Assembly: GCA_964535025.1 (NCBI GenBank) | Contig: CAZHRW010000164.1 | Location: 1-15,908, forward strand | Origin: JAAYZK01 sp964535025 | GTDB taxonomy: Bacteria; Planctomycetota; Phycisphaerae; SM23-33; FEN-1343 | DNA length: 15,908 bases | Direction: 5' to 3' | Shown here: positions 7,449 through 14,154 of the stretch, piece by piece | How positions within the stretch are numbered: the first letter of the stretch is position 1 | Layout: every line of letters begins with the position of its first letter | The notes under the pieces: model-generated | Told to the model about the DNA's origin: nothing | Seen by the model: the letters and a program-made list of their open reading frames with translations, nothing else | The model's database searches: none | Position numbers and translations under genes: made by a program

Positions 7449-7769
7449 TTACGCGGCGGCGACCTGCTTTTCGCTGGGACGGCTCACCTGCAGCCTCGGC
7501 GGGCGGACGTTGAGGATGCTGTCCATCCCGAACCGGCCGGGGTCGACCCCGAAGGCCGCGTAGTCCGTGTACCAGGTGCCGTCGGCGTAGTAGCGGAACT
7601 TGTACACCCCCGCCGGCAACTGAAGTGTGCAGGTCCAGTATCCGTCCGGGCCCCGCTTCATCTTCAGTTGATCCGTCCGCCAGTCGTTGAAGTCGCCGGC
7701 GATGAAAACCGCGTCGGCCTCCGGGCGGAAGAAACTGAATTCGACCGTGCCGTTCTCCACGTTGACCAT
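7449..7769 (-). CDS. Stand-alone CBM48/AMPK-type glycogen-binding domain protein
   Basis: A 106-residue cytoplasmic protein that consists almost entirely of one early-set (isoamylase N-terminal, AMPK-beta type) carbohydrate-binding domain. It shows the pattern G-D-F-N-D-W (25-30), G-Y-W (43-45), an L-P-A-G-V-Y-K-F-R-Y strand (51-60), D-G-x-W (63-66) and a closing S-I-L-N-V (84-88). W30, K57, W66 and N87 match the positions that contact glucan in the AMPK beta subunit, so glycogen or starch binding is plausible. There is no catalytic domain and no signal peptide. The last roughly 18 residues are a basic, likely flexible tail. The ATG at 7769 is preceded by GGAAAGGAAG at good spacing, whereas the frame further upstream offers only a TTG at 7787. 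It is probably transcribed alone. Confidence 0.88.
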   Translation of the reverse strand: MVNVENGTVEFSFFRPEADAVFIAGDFNDWRTDQLKMKRGPDGYWTCTLQLPAGVYKFRYYADGTWYTDYAAFGVDPGRFGMDSILNVRPPRLQVSRPSEKQVAAA

Positions 7770-7835
7770 ATATCGCTTCCTTTCCAATGGTCAGCTTAAA
7801 AAGGGTACCGAAGGAGATCCCCCTCACGCCTCTCC

Positions 7836-7864
7836 ATCGTACGCCCGTGATCGTCACGCGTCAT
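7836..7864 (-). promoter_or_regulatory. Possible promoter of the CBM48 gene (ATGACG-17-TACGAT)
   Basis: On the minus strand ATGACG (plus-strand 7859-7864) lies 17 bp from TACGAT (7836-7841), a 5/6 match to the -10 box. The predicted transcript start near 7829 gives a leader of about 60 bases. It is judged by consensus only. Confidence 0.35.
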
Positions 7865-7932
7865 GGAACGTATCGGCGGGTGCGGGGCGGCCCTTGAACA
7901 ACCCGGGCAATAACCCCGGGATTTCATGGAAG

Positions 7933-7981
7933 TTAAGGCCAAACGCGGCCCGAGAGAGAAATCTCGGGATCTCCGCCTTAA
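7933..7981 (-). repeat. Nested inverted repeat after queG, possible terminator
   Basis: The outer arms TTAAGGC (7933-7939) and GCCTTAA (7975-7981) enclose an inner perfect hairpin CCCGAGA (7949-7955) / TCTCGGG (7962-7968) with a GAGAAA loop. It lies 37 bp past the queG stop and upstream of the CBM48 promoter. There is no proper T-run directly after the inner stem on either strand, so it could be a weak terminator or a structured RNA. Just beside it are two CCCGGG palindromes at 7902-7907 and 7915-7920. Confidence 0.5.
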
Positions 7982-8017
7982 GGTGGACACCTTGAATCGG
8001 ACAGCCGGTGGCCGGCA

Positions 8018-9028
8018 TCAGGCGTCGAGACGCTCCAGGGCCCACCGCGCCGCGGCGCGCACGGCCGCGTCGTCGTGGCGGGCGAGGGCCGCGAGGCGAT
8101 CCCGCCCACGCCTCAGGTGCGCCCGGCCGGCGGCGAGGGCGGCGTTGCGGAGGAACTGGGCCCAACCCGCGCGCCGCGCCGCCGAGCCGCGCGTGGCGAC
8201 GTCCCAGTCGGCCGGCGAGAAGCCGAGGATCGTCTCGACATCCGCCGTCGCCACCGCCCGCGGCGTCACCAGGTCGTCCATCTCGCCGCCCGGCAGGTCG
8301 CGATTGTAGGGGCATACCTGCTGGCACAGGTCGCAGCCGAAGACGAACCCGCCGGTGTCGAAGGCGTCGGCGTCGAGGCCGCCGCAGTGCTCGACGGTCG
8401 CCCAACTGTTGCACCGCCGTGCATCCAGTTCCCGCGGGGCCACCAGTGCGCCGTTCGGGCAGGCGTCCAGGCACGCACGGCAGTCGCCGCAGCGGTCGGT
8501 CATCGGCGGATCGGGCGGCCACTCGGCGCTGAGGACGATCTCGGCCAGCAGCAGGTAGCTGCCCCGCGTCGGGTGGATCAGGCAGGCATTCTTGCCGATC
8601 CATCCCAGCCCGGCCTGGGCCGCCCAGTCGCGCTCGAGGATCGGCGCGGTGTCGACGCAGATCCGCGTCCGCAGCCCCGGCATCCGCTCGACCAGTTCGT
8701 CGGCCAGCGTCCGACAGCGGGCCTTGAGGACGCGGTGGTAGTCCCGCCCGCGGGCGTACCGCGCGATCAGCGAAGGCCGCTCCTCCCGCGGCGCGTACGA
8801 CGCCGCCAGGCACAGCACGCTCCGCGCCCACGGCCAGGCGGCCCGCACATCGCAGCGCTGGTCGACGTGGGCGGCCATGTAGGCCATCGACGCGTGGCGC
8901 CCCGCCGCCAGCCAGCGGCGGAAGGCCTCGCCGTGCGCCGCCGCGCCCGCGCGCGCCACGCCCGCCGCCGCGAACCCCAGTTGCAGCGCCCGCTGGACGG
9001 CATAGGTTTTCAGGGCCTCCGCGGTCAT
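8018..9028 (-). CDS. queG: Epoxyqueuosine reductase
   Basis: A 336-residue QueG, the cobalamin- and iron-sulfur-dependent enzyme that reduces epoxyqueuosine to queuosine at tRNA position 34. The N-terminal cobalamin-binding part includes R-Y-A-R-G-R-D-Y-H (90-98) and V-D-T-A-P (125-129), where D126 matches the conserved catalytic Asp, followed by the G-x-G-W-I-G-K-N motif (120s to 147). Two [4Fe-4S] sites are intact: C180, C183, C186, C190-P and C222, C225, C229-P, with a further C206 between them as in the family. The C-terminal roughly 50 residues look like the HEAT-like repeat that binds tRNA. The ATG at 9028 is preceded by GGTGAGCG. It is transcribed alone, divergent from the glucuronidase. 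No queuosine biosynthesis neighbours are present. Confidence 0.95.
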   Translation of the reverse strand: MTAEALKTYAVQRALQLGFAAAGVARAGAAAHGEAFRRWLAAGRHASMAYMAAHVDQRCDVRAAWPWARSVLCLAASYAPREERPSLIARYARGRDYHRVLKARCRTLADELVERMPGLRTRICVDTAPILERDWAAQAGLGWIGKNACLIHPTRGSYLLLAEIVLSAEWPPDPPMTDRCGDCRACLDACPNGALVAPRELDARRCNSWATVEHCGGLDADAFDTGGFVFGCDLCQQVCPYNRDLPGGEMDDLVTPRAVATADVETILGFSPADWDVATRGSAARRAGWAQFLRNAALAAGRAHLRRGRDRLAALARHDDAAVRAAARWALERLDA

Positions 9029-9149
9029 CGCTCACCACTGTACCGCCGGGCCGACGGGCCCGCATGTCTTTTGTACGCCGTTGCGTCGGCGGCGGACGTC
9101 TGTATCCTGGGGGTCGCTATAACCCCTTTGGCCAGTGCGAGGACCCCCC

Positions 9150-10898
9150 ATGCTGATGCCGATCGACAACGCCTGCCGTGAGACGAAGGAACTGTCGGGC
9201 TTCTGGGCGTACCGCTTCGACCGCGACGAAACCGGTCGCCGGCAGGGGTGGTTCGAGGGGTTCGACCCGTCCGGCGAGTTGCCGGTACCGGCCAGTTGGA
9301 ACGAGCTGTTCACCGATCCGGACGACTTCAACTTCCTGGGCACCTGCTGGTACCAGCGGCGGCCGTTCGTCCCGGCGGCGTGGGGGCGCCGGCGGGTGTG
9401 GCTGCGTATCGGCGCGGTGGGCTGCCGTGCGGAGGTGTGGATCAACGGCCGCGCCGTCGGGTCGTACGAGGGCAGCCACCTGCCCTTCGAGTTCGACGTC
9501 ACCGACGCGATCCGCCCGGGCGAGGCGAACCTGCTGGTCATCGCGGTCAACGCCGAGTTGGGCCCCCACACGCTGCCGGTGGGCAACGTTCGCGGCGACG
9601 AGGACCATTCGACGCTGCTGCGGCCCTTCCCCAACGTCGGCTTCGACTTCTACCCGTACGGCGGGATCCACCGGCCGGTGGTCCTGTACACCACCGGCGC
9701 GGCCCGCATCGACGCGATCCGCGTGACGACCGACCTCGACGGCGCCGCCGGCGTCGTCCGCGCGGAGATCGACGTCGACGGCGATGCCGACGCGGTCACC
9801 GCCACGCTCGACGGGGTGACGGCCTCGGCCCAGGTCGCCGACGGCACGGCCGCCATCACGTTTCGCGTGGACGACGCGAAGCGCTGGTCGCCCGCGTCGC
9901 CCCACCTGTACGAGATGGACCTGGCGCTGACACGCGACGGCGAAACCGTCGACGCCTACACGCAGACGGTCGGCATCCGCACCGTCGAGGTCACCGACAC
10001 GCAGATCCTCCTCAACGGCGAGCCGCTCGAACTGAAGGGGTTCGGCAAGCACGAGGATTTCGCCATCCTGGGCAAGGGGCTCAATCACGCGGTGATCAAG
10101 AAGGACTTCGAGCTGATGCGGTGGATCGGCGCCAACTCCTTCCGCACGACGCACTACCCCTACGCCGAGGAGATCCTCGACATGGCCGACCGTCAGGGCG
10201 TGCTGGTGATCAGCGAGCCGCCGGCGGTCGGGCTGGGTTTCGGGGGCGACATGACCGAACTGCTCGCCCGCCACAAGACCGTCATCGACGAGTGGATCGC
10301 CCGCGACCGCAACCACCCGTCGGTGATCCTGTGGAACCTCGCCAACGAGCCGCGATCCAACAAGCCCGAGGCGGTGCCCTACTTTGAGGACCTGATCGCC
10401 CACACCCGCCGCCTCGACACGACGCGGCCGCTGACGATCGTCACCTGCGACGGCCCGTGGATCGGCCGCGACAAGTGCCTGCTGATGGGCCTGTGCGACG
10501 TCATCTGCATCAACCGCTACTACGGCTGGTACATGGGCCACGGACGGATCGAGGCGTCCGTGGCGGCGATGAGCGAGGAACTCGACGCCATCCATGCCGA
10601 ATACGGCCGTCCGGTGATCGTCACCGAATTCGGCGCCGACTGCGTCGAGGGCCAGCACAGCCTGCCGTCGTTCGTCTTCAGCGAGGAATACCAGGCCGAG
10701 CTGATCGACGCGACGCTGGCGATGCTGGCCGAAAAGCCCTACGTCGCCGGCGCCCACGTGTGGAACTTCGCCGATTTCCTCACCGGCCAGGTCCACACCC
10801 GCGTCGTCGGCAATCGCAAGGGCGTCTTCACCCGCGCCCGCCAGCCGAAACTGGCCGCCCACATGCTGCGGCGGCGATGGACCGACGGCAGGCTTTAG
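9150..10898 (+). CDS. uidA: Beta-glucuronidase, glycoside hydrolase family 2
   Basis: A 582-residue GH2 enzyme that resembles E. coli GusA along its whole length (about 603 residues there). It hydrolyses terminal beta-D-glucuronides. The order is the sugar-binding jelly roll (about 1-180, with GTCWYQRRPF and YPYGGIHRPV), an Ig-like domain (about 181-280), and a TIM barrel. The acid/base is E400 in the N-E-P motif, the nucleophile is E493 in V-T-E-F-G, and the uronate-specific N-x-K motif is N555-R-K557. The loop after E-P-P-A-V-G is much shorter than in E. coli. No signal peptide is seen, so it is probably cytoplasmic and needs imported glucuronides. I chose the ATG at 9150 because GAGGA lies six bases upstream; a GTG at 9135 lacks such a site. 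A weak promoter candidate, TTGCGT-16-TATCCT, lies at 9081-9108. Confidence 0.94.
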   Translation: MLMPIDNACRETKELSGFWAYRFDRDETGRRQGWFEGFDPSGELPVPASWNELFTDPDDFNFLGTCWYQRRPFVPAAWGRRRVWLRIGAVGCRAEVWINGRAVGSYEGSHLPFEFDVTDAIRPGEANLLVIAVNAELGPHTLPVGNVRGDEDHSTLLRPFPNVGFDFYPYGGIHRPVVLYTTGAARIDAIRVTTDLDGAAGVVRAEIDVDGDADAVTATLDGVTASAQVADGTAAITFRVDDAKRWSPASPHLYEMDLALTRDGETVDAYTQTVGIRTVEVTDTQILLNGEPLELKGFGKHEDFAILGKGLNHAVIKKDFELMRWIGANSFRTTHYPYAEEILDMADRQGVLVISEPPAVGLGFGGDMTELLARHKTVIDEWIARDRNHPSVILWNLANEPRSNKPEAVPYFEDLIAHTRRLDTTRPLTIVTCDGPWIGRDKCLLMGLCDVICINRYYGWYMGHGRIEASVAAMSEELDAIHAEYGRPVIVTEFGADCVEGQHSLPSFVFSEEYQAELIDATLAMLAEKPYVAGAHVWNFADFLTGQVHTRVVGNRKGVFTRARQPKLAAHMLRRRWTDGRL

Positions 10899-11740
10899 AC
10901 CATCTGCCGATCCATCTCCATCAGGCGGGCGACGCGCTGCTCGACCGGCGGATGCGTGGAGAACATCCGGGCCATCTTACGGCCGGTCAGCGGGGCGACG
11001 ATGAACATGTTCGCCTGGGCGTCGGGGACGGCCAGGGGGATCTGGCTGGAGCCCTGGTGGAGTTTCTCCAGGGCCCGCGCCAGGCCGCGGGGCGAGCCGA
11101 CCAGTTCGGCGCCCGTGCGGTCGGCCTCGAATTCGCGGGACCGGCTGATGGCCATCTGGATCAACCCGGCGGCGATCGGCGCCACCAGGACCAGCAGCAG
11201 GCCCACCAGAGGGTTGCGGTCGTCGTCGTCGCCGCCGCCGAACCACAGGGCCATGTAGGCCAGGTAACTGATGGCCGAGGCGATGACGGTGGCGATGGCG
11301 CTGATGAGAATGTCGCGGTTCTTCACGTGGGACAACTCATGGGCGACCACGCCGGCGAGTTCCTCATCGTTGAGCATCCGCCGCAGCCCCACCGTCACGC
11401 AGACGGCGGCGTGGTGCGGGTTGCGCCCCGTCGCGAAGGCGTTGGGGGCCGATGCCGGCGAGACGTACACCCGCGGCATGGGGAGGTTGGCCCGCTCGGC
11501 GAGCATTCGCACCATCTCCCACAGGCCCGGGTCATCGTCGCGGGAGATCTCCCGGGCGCGCATCGTCGCCAGGGCGATCCGGTCGCTGAAGAAATAGGCG
11601 AACCCGTTCATCACCAGGCCGATCACCAGCGCGTAGGTCATCGCCGTCGGCCCGCCGATGAGGTAGCCGATCCCCAGACACAGGCCCATCAACAGGCCCA
11701 TCAGCATGGCGGTCTTGACGTTGTTGAACAGTCCTTGCAT
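10895..11740 (-). CDS. htpX: Membrane zinc metalloprotease HtpX
   Basis: A 281-residue M48B protease of the inner membrane, which takes part in quality control of membrane proteins together with FtsH in bacteria where this has been studied. Two N-terminal transmembrane helices (about 10-52) are followed by the zinc motif H-E-L-S-H (134-138), two more hydrophobic segments (about 145-166 and 178-198), and the third zinc ligand in the S-R-E-F-E-A-D segment (201-207). The conserved A-P-N-A-F-A-T-G-R (98-106) and closing STHPP motifs are present. Length and order are normal. AGGAG lies six bases before the ATG. Its TAA stop overlaps the TAG stop of the convergent glucuronidase gene, leaving no room for a terminator between them. 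Confidence 0.95.
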   Translation of the reverse strand: MQGLFNNVKTAMLMGLLMGLCLGIGYLIGGPTAMTYALVIGLVMNGFAYFFSDRIALATMRAREISRDDDPGLWEMVRMLAERANLPMPRVYVSPASAPNAFATGRNPHHAAVCVTVGLRRMLNDEELAGVVAHELSHVKNRDILISAIATVIASAISYLAYMALWFGGGDDDDRNPLVGLLLVLVAPIAAGLIQMAISRSREFEADRTGAELVGSPRGLARALEKLHQGSSQIPLAVPDAQANMFIVAPLTGRKMARMFSTHPPVEQRVARLMEMDRQMV

Positions 11741-11838
11741 GGCAAGCTCCTTATGCCGCGACTTCTACGCGGCCCTCATCGGCCCTGTTCGGCAAATCGC
11801 GTGCCGCGACGCCACCGAAGAAGGGAAGAACTCCAACC

Positions 11839-11866
11839 ATCCTATACCACAGGCCTTGGGACGCAA
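11839..11866 (-). promoter_or_regulatory. Probable promoter of htpX
   Basis: The minus strand reads TTGCGT (plus-strand 11861-11866), 16 bp, then TAGGAT (11839-11844). It overlaps the 9-mer TGTGGTATA (11843-11851), an extended -10-like element that recurs at two other intergenic sites. The transcript would start near 11832 and have a leader of about 90 bases. Confidence 0.45.
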
Positions 11867-11943
11867 GAGCGGCGGTGGCGCCGGGCGCGTCCCCCACCGG
11901 GGGTGTCAGACTGGCAGACGGACCCGGCCGACAGGGCGCAACG

Positions 11944-11968
11944 AAAACCCGCGCAGCGAAGACGCGGG
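11944..11968 (-). terminator. Rho-independent terminator of ndk
   Basis: CCCGCG (11948-11953) and CGCGGG (11963-11968) form a GC stem with a nine-base loop. On the minus strand the stem is followed by TTTT (11947-11944). It lies about 80 bp past the ndk stop and upstream of the htpX promoter, so it separates the two transcripts. Confidence 0.65.
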
Positions 11969-12047
11969 CTTTCCGACCACCACGCAGGGACAAGGCATCA
12001 AGGCGGCCCCGCCGGCGCAACGCCCGCGGCCGCCGTCGGATACGATC

Positions 12048-12509
12048 TCAGCGTTCCTCGTCGGCGTACGTCCAGGCGTCGGCGGGACGGTCGTAGGGGA
12101 GGATCTCCCCGGGCTCGAAGAACAGACTGATCTCCCGCTCGGCCGTCTCGGGCGAATCGCTGCCGTGCACGAGGTTGTACTGCTTGGACAGGCCGAAATC
12201 CCCCCGAATGGTCCCGCACTCGGCATCGGGCCCGAACGTGGCGCCCATCATCGCGCGGGTAACGCGGACGGCGTCGTTGCCCTCCAGGACCATCGCCAGG
12301 ATCGGCGAGGCGGTCATGAACGCCACCAGGGCGTCATAAAAGCCCTTGCCCTTGTGGGCGGCGTAGTGCTCGGCGGCCAGTTCCGGGGTGATCTGCATGA
12401 ACTTGGCGGCCACGATCTTGAACCCGCGGGCCTCGAAGCGCTGAAGGATCGCGCCGACCAGGGCCCGCTGGACGGCGTCCGGCTTGAACAGAATCAATGT
12501 ACGTTCCAT
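12048..12509 (-). CDS. ndk: Nucleoside diphosphate kinase
   Basis: A 153-residue NDK of normal length. It transfers the gamma phosphate from ATP to other nucleoside diphosphates through a phosphohistidine. The active-site His is H115 in N-L-V-H-G-S-D-S, and the ERTLILFKPDAV start, the T-R-x-M-M-G nucleotide-binding segment (84-89), and the G-T-I-R-G-D-F (99-105) stretch are all present. The C-terminus ends in W-x-Y plus a short acidic stretch. The start is fixed by homology at the first residues, with GTGAGG four bases before the ATG. It is a single-gene transcript with its own promoter and terminator. It is cytoplasmic. Confidence 0.97.
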   Translation of the reverse strand: MERTLILFKPDAVQRALVGAILQRFEARGFKIVAAKFMQITPELAAEHYAAHKGKGFYDALVAFMTASPILAMVLEGNDAVRVTRAMMGATFGPDAECGTIRGDFGLSKQYNLVHGSDSPETAEREISLFFEPGEILPYDRPADAWTYADEER

Positions 12510-12593
12510 TCGACCTCACTCGCTGATGTCCGCCCGGCGGCCGTCCGGGCCACCGGGGCGGGAATCGAAAAACCAGGGAAAAACAATCCGGGC

Positions 12594-12622
12594 ACTATGC
12601 CAGACGCCCCCTGCCCCGTCAA
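12594..12622 (-). promoter_or_regulatory. Promoter of ndk (TTGACG-17-CATAGT)
   Basis: The minus strand reads TTGACG (plus-strand 12617-12622), 17 bp, CATAGT (12594-12599). The predicted start near 12587 gives a leader of about 78 bases. Confidence 0.55.
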
Positions 12623-12790
12623 GGCGCCGCACCAGAGCGTTGGCCCGTTGAACGGCCGGCCCGGCGGGAGAACTCCGAAGCACGAAACGTGAAATGCCAA
12701 ACAAACCCGAAACGGCCCCAGCGCCTCAGTCTCCCGGCCGCACCCCTCCGGCGGCAAGCGGCTTAATCGACGGACCCGTGAGCCATCATC

Positions 12791-12801
12791 TGTGGTATAA
12801 T
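12791..12801 (+). promoter_or_regulatory. Extended -10 promoter (TGTGGTATAAT)
   Basis: A perfect TATAAT at 12796-12801 is preceded by TGTGG, giving both the TG extension and the TRTGnTATAAT form of strong extended -10 promoters. No good -35 box lies at the standard distance, which extended -10 promoters do not require. The transcript would start near 12808, and GGAGGG at 12825-12830 sits five bases before the ATG at 12836. Confidence 0.65.
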
Positions 12802-12835
12802 GGCGTTGTGGATCCCGTAGGTCTGGAGGGCATTC

Positions 12836-14140
12836 ATGAACGCTCACAACTCATCCCGCACGGCACGGCTTGGCGTCATCCTGTTCGTCCTCGTGTCGGT
12901 GACGGCCCGGCTGCCGGCGACATCGATCAACCTCGGACCGGCCGATCCGGTGGCGATCGATCAGCCCCGCGTGGCGGTCCGCCTCACCGACCCGACGACC
13001 GGCGTGGTGCTCGGGCCCGAGTACGCCAACAGCTTCCTGCTGGACACCGGCGCCCAGGGCATCATCGCGGCCGGCCAGGCCACGGTGGAAATGGAGTACA
13101 ACGGCTACACCACGGAGGGCACGTTCTATGAACTGGGCGTCGGCGGGCAGATCGCTTTCGACCTGTCGGCCGAATACGATTTCGAGTTCGCCGGCACCGA
13201 CGGCGTGGCGTACCTGATCCCCAACGCCCGGATCCTCTCCGACCCGGACCTCAGCCTCGGCGGGTTCGGCGGGGTCGTCGGTATGCCCGCGATGGCCTCG
13301 CGGGTCACGACGCTGGATCTGCCCAACCTGCTCGGCGCCGGCGGGGTGTTCGACTTCGATTACATCGGCGTCGACTTCGCCGACACGCTGCCTCCCGGCG
13401 GCCCTGACCGCTACACCGCGCCGCTGACGCTGGTAGACTTCGAGCCGCCACCCCAGCCCGACAGCCCGTACGCTCCGACGTACGGCCCGGTGCCGATGAT
13501 CGCCACACGCCTGGCGAGCGGCATACACGCGGCGGGCGGGCCGTTCATCCTCGATACCGGGGCCCAACTGTCGATGATCTCCACGCCGCTGGCCATCGAA
13601 CTCGGCCTGGACACCGACGGCGACGGCGACCTCTGGAACGAGGCGATCGCCGTCACCGAGATCTCCGGCGTCTCCGGTACGGTCCCCGTCCCCATCGTCG
13701 CCATCGAAAAACTCGTCCTGCCCACCGACCAGGGCGTGGATATCGTGTGGACCGACCTGGAACTGGTCGTCTACGACATCGACCCGGCCATCGAGGGCAT
13801 CTTCGGCAGCGACCTGCTGACCACCGGCTGGATCCGCGCGGTCTTCGACACCCGAGACGGCGGCGCGATCAACCAGGTCCACCTGGACTTCCGAAACGAC
13901 GATGAGGCCCAACTGGTGCTCGACATCAACGTCGACTACACCTTCCTCACCCAGACCACCAGCGCACCCGGCGACGCCAACGAGGACGGCCGCGTGGACC
14001 TCGACGATTTCGCCATCCTCAAACGCCGCTTCGGCACCACCGGCGCCGGGTGGTTCGACGGCGATTTCAACGCCGACGGCACGGTCGGCATCGACGACTT
14101 CATGCTGCTCAAGCAGCACTTCGGCGCCGTCGGGCCCTGA
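12836..14140 (+). CDS. Secreted two-lobed aspartic-protease-like protein with C-terminal dockerin
   Basis: A 434-residue exported protein. A signal peptide spans about residues 1-29. Two similar clan-AA (retropepsin/pepsin-type) lobes follow. In lobe 1, the L-L-D-T-G-A-Q motif has its Asp at 70 and G-V-V-G-M-P-A-M (146-153) stands in the place of the family's hydrophobic-hydrophobic-Gly element. In lobe 2, the I-L-D-T-G-A-Q motif has its Asp at 240 and G-I-F-G-S-D-L-L lies at 321-328. The two Asp could form one active site within a single chain, as in pepsin, but with the DTGA form typical of retropepsins. Residues 379-430 form a dockerin-type pair of calcium loops: D380, N382, D384, D391 and D410, N412, D414, D421, each followed by an L-K-x-x-F-G helix. 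GGAGGG lies five bases before the ATG. Proteolytic activity is inferred. No cohesin partner is present. Confidence 0.82.
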   Translation: MNAHNSSRTARLGVILFVLVSVTARLPATSINLGPADPVAIDQPRVAVRLTDPTTGVVLGPEYANSFLLDTGAQGIIAAGQATVEMEYNGYTTEGTFYELGVGGQIAFDLSAEYDFEFAGTDGVAYLIPNARILSDPDLSLGGFGGVVGMPAMASRVTTLDLPNLLGAGGVFDFDYIGVDFADTLPPGGPDRYTAPLTLVDFEPPPQPDSPYAPTYGPVPMIATRLASGIHAAGGPFILDTGAQLSMISTPLAIELGLDTDGDGDLWNEAIAVTEISGVSGTVPVPIVAIEKLVLPTDQGVDIVWTDLELVVYDIDPAIEGIFGSDLLTTGWIRAVFDTRDGGAINQVHLDFRNDDEAQLVLDINVDYTFLTQTTSAPGDANEDGRVDLDDFAILKRRFGTTGAGWFDGDFNADGTVGIDDFMLLKQHFGAVGP

Positions 14141-14154
14141 CCGGCTGCGCCGCC

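Larger units (their letters stand above)
11741..12047. other. Intergenic region between htpX and ndk
   Basis: About 307 bases that I read as non-coding. It holds the htpX leader and promoter candidate in its left part and the ndk terminator at 11944-11968. A short C5-ACC-G5 palindrome lies at 11891-11903. Open frames that cross it have no family resemblance and run into the neighbouring genes. Confidence 0.6.
12510..12835. other. Divergent intergenic region, ndk / aspartic-protease-like gene
   Basis: A 326-base region that holds the ndk leader (about 78 bases, T-rich near its 5' end), the ndk promoter, and the promoter and ribosome binding site of the divergent secreted protein. Several short GC-rich inverted repeats occur (for example CCCGG/CCGGG near 12536-12548). 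I see no gene in it. Confidence 0.55.

Noticed and set aside
12581..12599. Shared word similar to TGCCCGG(G/A)TTGTT on the minus strand here and near 7896-7908, both upstream of minus-strand genes
   Set aside because: Only 12 of 13 bases match and the flanks do not align, so it may be chance. Here it also overlaps the likely ndk transcript start.
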